Shown here: positions 58,895 through 64,000 of the stretch, piece after piece | How the letters are laid out: every line of letters begins with the position of its first letter | Numbering within the stretch: position 1 is the first letter of the stretch | Assembly: GCA_015680685.1 (NCBI GenBank) | Contig: MNCI01005578.1 | Location: 167,783-231,782, forward strand | From: Gnetum montanum | Taxonomy: Eukaryota > Streptophyta > Gnetopsida > Gnetales > Gnetaceae | Direction: 5' to 3' | DNA length: 64,000 bases | The notes under the pieces: model-generated | Told to the model about the DNA's origin: nothing | Seen by the model: the letters and a program-made list of their open reading frames with translations, nothing else | The model's database searches: none | Position numbers and translations under genes: made by a program

Positions 58895-60116
58895 TACCTC
58901 CACAACTAAATGAAAACTCATCCTCAAGTACAAAAGAAGAGGAACAAGTCCCTTACAAAATATATTAGGAGGTATGGAATGTTTGACTAACATGTAGAGT
59001 GACATAGAGGAAATAGACAAATATAGAAGTGCCTGAGCATACATCATTACAATTGTGTACAAAATTTGGGTGTTCATGATAATAAGAAAGAACACCCTTA
59101 GATCTAATGGACATCTAACCCCTCATGGGAACAAAAGAATGAGGGAGAGGTAGAAGAGATCTAGCAGTTATGAACAATCTTCCATGAGTGATATTGTTAT
59201 ATCATCCTTGGTGAAGGTAGTCTCACTTCCAGTCCATGATTCCCATTGCAATCACAACAAAATCAAGGATTAGTATATAAAGTGTAACACATAGTAGTTG
59301 AATACCTTGTCTTGTCAATGGTTATACCTAGCTAAGTTGTGATTGTGATATATTGGTTGCTTGATAATGTTAGTGGTGAGACTAACAAATAGGTTAGGTA
59401 AGAGAAGTAGTCCATAAAATTTAGAAAAAGCTTAACACAAGGAATATTGAAAAGAGGGTATAGAAATTCATAACAATAAAAAGAAAGAATTAACTAAAAA
59501 TAGTTTTGAAGATGCACATAATTGGATGGCATTGATGGGGTAAATAAAAAATATTCAATTGTAAAAATGTCTAAGGTTAAAGAACTTAACTTAACCAAAC
59601 CAAATGTGATGCAAGTGGGTCCTCCCCAAAGTAGGCACAGGCCTTTTATGCCCTTGCATAACTTCAAACCAAGGAGTCCATGAGCTCCATGGATGATTAA
59701 TGGTTACGAAAGGTTAAGTACAAAAACCCAAAAGTAATTGACTAAGAATCCTAACACATTCAACCAAAACATCGAATCAAAACATGAAATTGACAATGAG
59801 GTGAGACATGAAAAGCATAGATGGATGAGAGAGAAAATGGAATAGAGTTCCTAATTAGGGTCACATGAAGTCCTTTGTGGAGTTTGTGATTAAATGACTT
59901 AGTAGGATCCATCCTTAGTCCAAACCAAAACCAATCACTTTCAGTGACTTTGCATCGACATTCTAAGAGTAGGCCATTCCCTAAGACACAAGAATGCTCC
60001 CACAAAACAACCACCATTTTAAATTTGAGAAGAAGTAGGAAGTGATAACAAGCCTTAGTTAGAGGACACAAGACAAGTCCCATAACTAGTGCTTGTAGCC
60101 CTTTTATTTGGTCTAA

Positions 60117-60168
60117 GGGGTGTGTTTTGAATTTCCATATTCTTTTTTGATTGGGAACCACACCATGT
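60117..60168 (-). ncRNA. Conserved 3'-region hairpin, copy E-i
   Basis: In minus sense: CATGGTGTGG, inner stem TTCCCA / TGGAAA (one mismatch), A-rich loop, TTCAAAA on the 3' arm, CACACCCC. Confidence 0.6.
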
Positions 60169-60203
60169 AAAGACCCATGCATTCTCACATTTATTTTATC
60201 CAA

Positions 60204-60276
60204 GGGGTGTGCTTTGAATCCTCATCTTTTTTTTTATTTTTATTTCTTTTATTTTTTAATGAGGACCACACCATGA
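60204..60276 (-). ncRNA. Conserved 3'-region hairpin, copy E-ii
   Basis: In minus sense: CATGGTGTGG, inner stem GTCCTCAT / ATGAGGAT (one G-T pair), long A-rich loop, TTCAAAG, CACACCCC. Confidence 0.7.
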
Positions 60277-60903
60277 AAAGACTTATTTGACTTCCTATTA
60301 TGGAATGACACGGAACGGTGAGAAGTTCACGAGAACACCCCTGCACACAAGAAAATAGAAAAGCACAAATAATACTACATCACTTTGAAGCCACACCTTG
60401 TCTGAACCTTTGAATCCTTCCCAATTCTAGAAACTACATAAGTCATAAATTTATTAAAGTTGTATTAATGAAAAAGGGATTGTACATTTCTAAAACAAGA
60501 AAAACTGTAGAGTGTGTGGATGGGTGGATGATGTGGACTCACTGCCTATTACATGAAAAGAAACCATGTCCTAGGTATCAGTAATAACATCCAAAGTCAA
60601 AAACCAAACATCAACAATCAAATCACAAATGATACATACCACCATCGAGTAGCACATTACCATTGTATCTAGCACCTTATTAGCAAAAACAGTAGAAAAT
60701 TACACAAAACATGAGAAAATATAAAAGAAAGTAAAAGATATTTAAGAAATATTAAATATACTAATGATGGTGTAAAACAAAAACTTAGAAAAGATCAATA
60801 ACCTGAAAAAAAAAGATGTAAAACAAAGAATATGAAAAAAAAAGTTGTAAAATTAAAAATGTGTAAAACAAAAAGTTGAAAGACTAAGGAGCCACTTAAA
60901 GTA

Positions 60904-62110
60904 TTAGTATGAATGGCCATCTCCCCCATGACTAAGTTGGAAGGAGGAGATCCAAAAGATTGAGCATGGTTGTCCATCTTGCAAGGCATCTATTGAGTTG
61001 GTTAGCTTGGGCTTATGGAAAGGTTTCAATTTTTGGATGTTGACTAATTGTTTCTTCTTTGGGCTGTTAGGTTTATATATGATCATGATCCCAAATAGAA
61101 AAGTCTCTTCGATAATGTAAGGTCCTTCCCACAACATTTGAAACTTGGTTCGTTGATGTACGTGTGTGGGATTCCAATAGAGAACCTTATCTCCTGGTTG
61201 AAACTTGACTTTTCTTATTTTGAGGTCATGGCATTTCTTGTTGAATCCCTTATGCACTTTGTTGGATGATGGGGCCATTGATCAATTTTCATCTAGCAAG
61301 TTGAGGTTCACTAATCTTTCCTTTTGTGCTAGACTTAGATCCATATCAAGGTTACAAGTTGTAGAGAGTGTACAAAGCTCGAATTGAATGGGCAGTATTG
61401 GTAGTTTTCCATACACAAGCTCATAGGGAGAATAACCTATGGGAAGCTTCCATGTGGAGCAATAGGACCAAAGGGCATCACTTAGTTTGGTGCTCTAGTC
61501 CCTTTGGTACTTGCTAATAGTGCATGTTAAAATTTTCATAATCTCTTGATTAGTGACTTCGGCTTGACCATTGGCTTGAAGGTGATAGGGTGTTGTGAGT
61601 TTGTGCTCAACCCCCAAGTGCTACATAAGTTTTCAGAAAGTAGCACCTGTGAAATGAGTTCCATTGTTAGAAATTAATGCACAAGGCACACCAAACTTAT
61701 CTATGATGTTCTGTTGTACAAACCGAGTAGCAGTAGTGGATATACAGTCAATGATGGCTGTTGATTCTACCCAATTAGTGCAATAGTCAACCGTGACTAT
61801 TATATACACCTTTCCATTTGACATAGGTGTGATGGGATCCATAAAGTCAATGCTCCAAATATCAAATGGCTCAAGAGGTTAAATCCATTACTATGGCTCC
61901 TCCTTTTGAGCCATCACTCCATCATCTCTTTGACAACGTTCATAACCACAGACAAACCGGTGTGCATCTTTGAAGATTGTTGGCCAATAATATTTGCCAT
62001 GAGGATTTTTATGGTCGTGTGTCTCCTAGCATAATGGACCCACAAGGACATTCATGAGCATCATGGAGAACATGTAGTTGATCTATGTCAAGGACATACT
62101 AGCGTACCAG
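60904..62110 (-). pseudogene. Integrase of element E
   Basis: Minus order: zinc module near 62050-61930; core MDPITPMSNGKVYIIVTVDY (61842 down), then LISNNGTHFTGATF (about 61680-61640) with Asn for the second catalytic Asp, as in A. The C-terminal domain is open from 61278 to 60904: FQPGDKVLYWNPTHVHQRTK, MLWEGPYIIEETFLFGIMII, ending QLSHGGDGHSY. Colinear with A and F. Confidence 0.88.
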
Positions 62111-62690
62111 GCTATCAGGACATACTTTGTAAAAGTTCCTGCTAATTTCCATGAAATGCTTAACCTAGTGAAGAAACTGTTGTTTCTTCTAGGTGTCCAA
62201 CCCTTTCAGAAATTCTTACTTGAGCAGATAGGTAAGAATGACATCATACCATCTTGGTTCATTGAGCATTTTTGCATTAATAGCCCCTGCAAAGAGATAT
62301 TCATCAAGAAATTGATCAGATAAGGGGCTCTCTTTCTCCTTGTCATCCCATCTTAGCCGTGATAAGTGGTCAGTGACCACATTTTTCACACCCTTTCGAT
62401 CTACCAGTGTGAGATCAAACTCTTGCAAAATCATGAGCCATTGTATAACATGAGGGCTCACTATTGGTTTATTCATTAAAAAATAGATGGCACTATGATC
62501 TAAGTGCACAAACACTTTATAACTAAGCACATAGTGCCTAAACTTTTCTAAGGAAAACACCACCATCATCAACTCTTTTTCCATAGTGGTCTAGTTCAGG
62601 TATGCACCTGCGATACTCCAGCTTACACAATTAATGTAATATGGACATCTTTGATCATCCATCTACATAAGCACTACCCCCAAAGCATAA
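62111..62690 (-). pseudogene. RNase H of element E
   Basis: Open piece 62584-62216: MEKELMMVVFSLEKFRHYVL, YKVFVHLDHSAIYFLMNKPI, IQWLMILQEFDLTLVDRKGV, NVVTDHLSRLRWDD then the PLSDQFLDEYLFAGA tether. The Asp of LDHSA (TDHSA in most elements) and the Asp of DHLS are kept. Confidence 0.87.
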
Positions 62691-63500
62691 TTTGATACAT
62701 CAATCATCACATGAAATAGCCTAGACCAATCAAGTGCTTGTGGAATTGGGGTCTCAACAAGCTTCTACTTGAGTTGTTGAAATGCTATTTCACATGCAAG
62801 GGTCTAGACAAATGGTGCATCTTTCTTTGTTAATTCAACCAAGGGCTTGGCAATTTTGGAAAAGCTCTCGATGAAGCATCGATAGTAGCCAGTATGACCA
62901 AGGAATGACTGCACTTCTTTAACCATTTTTGGTTGACATGTTATTCCTTGGATGATCCTTATCTTTTCAAGGTCCACCTTAATTTTTACTTTTGAGATAC
63001 AGTGCCCCAAGACTATGCCTTCTTGGACCATAAGATGTCTCTTTTGCCAATTGAGTCGAAGGTTTGTTTCAACACATCTCCTTAACACCTACTCAAGATG
63101 GTCCAAGGCTTGCTTGAACGTAGCTCCACAAGTAGAAAAGTCATCCATGAAGACTTCTACCCTGCTAACAATTTGTTGTTGGAAAATGTTAAGGACTAAT
63201 CATTGAAATGTAGCTAGGGCATTACATAGACCAAATGACATTTGATAGTAAGTGAAAGTCCCCCAAGGAATTGTAAAAGTCATCTTTACTTGGTCCTCTA
63301 GTATGATTTGGACAGCTGTAGTAGCTACGCCCAAAAATGGTGTCCAACACTTGGTCAACAAAGGGTAATGGAAAATGATCTTTAAAAGTTGTCATATTAA
63401 CTAGCTAGAAGTTGATGCACACCCACCATTTGCCTCCTTTCTTGGGCATGATCATGAGTGGGCTAACCCACTCACTATCTACAATAGGATAGATGAATCC
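62691..63500 (-). pseudogene. Reverse transcriptase of element E
   Basis: Palm: DHFPLPFVDQVLDTIF-like (near 63390-63340), then a small deletion removing the FLDGYSGYN block, then EDQVKMTFTIPWGTF, FGLCNALATFQ and VFMDDFSTCG (catalytic FMDD, about 63150). Thumb in 63088-62804: VQEGIVLGHCISKVKIKVDL, QGITCQPKMVKEVQSFLGH, FSKIAKPLVELTKKDAPFV. Stops and the deletion inactivate it. Confidence 0.87.
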
Positions 63501-64000
63501 AGCCTTGAGGAGTTTCTCAATCTCCTCTTTGATATTCTGCTTTAATTTGGGATTAAATCACCATTACGGTTGTCATTTCGGCTTAATGGTAAGGTTAGTG
63601 TATATCCAGTGCTGGCATATTCTTAGATCTATTCTTGTGAGCTTAAAATATGAGTAGGCAAAGGCTGCTAACCATTTTTCCACAACATTCATCAACATTT
63701 TCTTTTGTTCTATAGCAAGTTTAGCATTAATAATAACTAGCTTTCCATTTGTTAAGAACACATACTCCATTCCAGTCAATAGTGTCTTTAATACAAGGGG
63801 TTCTTGTTTAAAATTGTCAAGAATCTCCAATTCTTCCTAATTAATATCATCATTTACTCCCTCAGATAGTTGGTGATGAACTTGCTTAAGTTCATCCATA
63901 CTTACAATATAATCACACGTTAGGCCCTCGATAGGTTCCATGCATAATGTACTACTATTAGAATTAGCTGTCAACCATTAGGTGCCTTTTTGTTTTGTGG
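63501..64000 (-). pseudogene. Protease-RT linker of element E
   Basis: Open piece 63830-63573: LKTLLTGMEYVFLTNGKLVI, INAKLAIEQKKMLMNVVEKW, matching the linker of F (45590-45700) and A (19570-19680). The protease itself would begin at the window edge. Confidence 0.75.

Larger units (their letters stand above)
58895..60903 (-). other. 3' non-coding region of element E
   Basis: Colinear with A 15715-17664, including the GAGGACCCACTTGCAT block in minus sense near 59610-59625. Contains two hairpins. ORF 59760-60203 overlaps conserved non-coding sequence and is not trusted. Confidence 0.72.
58033..64000 (-). mobile_element. Athila-like element E (3' part)
   Basis: Minus-strand element closely related to A. 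3' LTR 58033-58894, 3' non-coding region with two hairpins, integrase, RNase H, RT, linker; protease, gag and 5' LTR lie beyond the right edge. Spacing from LTR to hairpins (about 1.2 kb) equals A's and leaves no room for an env-position ORF. Confidence 0.9.

Noticed and set aside
59760-60203. Minus-strand ORF of 147 codons
   Set aside because: Overlaps the conserved non-coding 3' region and its hairpins. Equivalent regions in A and F have no matching ORF.

Overview
This window looks like intergenic DNA from a large, repeat-rich seed-plant genome. It is AT-rich and packed with old, nested LTR retrotransposons plus LINE and SINE debris. A gymnosperm is possible, but that is inference only. I found no intact host gene, no rRNA or tRNA gene, and no CRISPR array. 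Every coding region carries stops or frameshifts. In-frame stops mostly fall where related copies have Gln, Arg or Trp codons, which is the pattern left by long C-to-T decay of methylated DNA.

Layout. 1-3210: gag remnant of a Tat-like Ty3/gypsy element on the minus strand (element G), followed by a ~20-bp minisatellite. 3211-14543: a second Tat-like element on the plus strand (element D), with 1.4-kb LTRs, gag, protease, archaeal-type RNase H and integrase. Its reverse transcriptase is missing and tandem arrays stand in its place. 14544-14549: six Ns. 14550-14826 and 24006-32891 (minus): element B, Athila-like, with an env-position ORF. That ORF is split by element A (minus, 14827-24005, also Athila-like, no RT). 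32892-40200 (minus): a very old element C with protease, gag and a huge unidentified ORF upstream of gag. B is inserted into C. 40560-55520 (plus): a LINE split by element F (plus, 41262-54568, 13.3 kb, Athila-like). F keeps gag-pro-RT-RNaseH-IN, an env-position coiled-coil ORF, both LTRs and a perfect 5-bp target duplication. 55600-58032: LINE endonuclease debris, a tRNA-derived SINE and a second LINE 3' end. 58033-64000 (minus): the 3' part of element E, related to A, B and F, running off the window.

A, B, E and F are one family in four copies, so they can be compared inside the window. The comparison gives the main results. (1) A hairpin with compensatory base changes occurs once or twice per element between integrase and the env position, seven copies in all. 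(2) In F and B the env-position ORF is preceded at the same distance (about 440 bp) by a TATA-containing segment, which in F clearly resembles the element's own U3. In both copies the ATG directly follows an AG that could be a splice acceptor. (3) In A and E this promoter-plus-ORF cassette is absent. Separately, element C carries a pre-gag ORF of roughly 1,450 codons that I cannot assign to any family.
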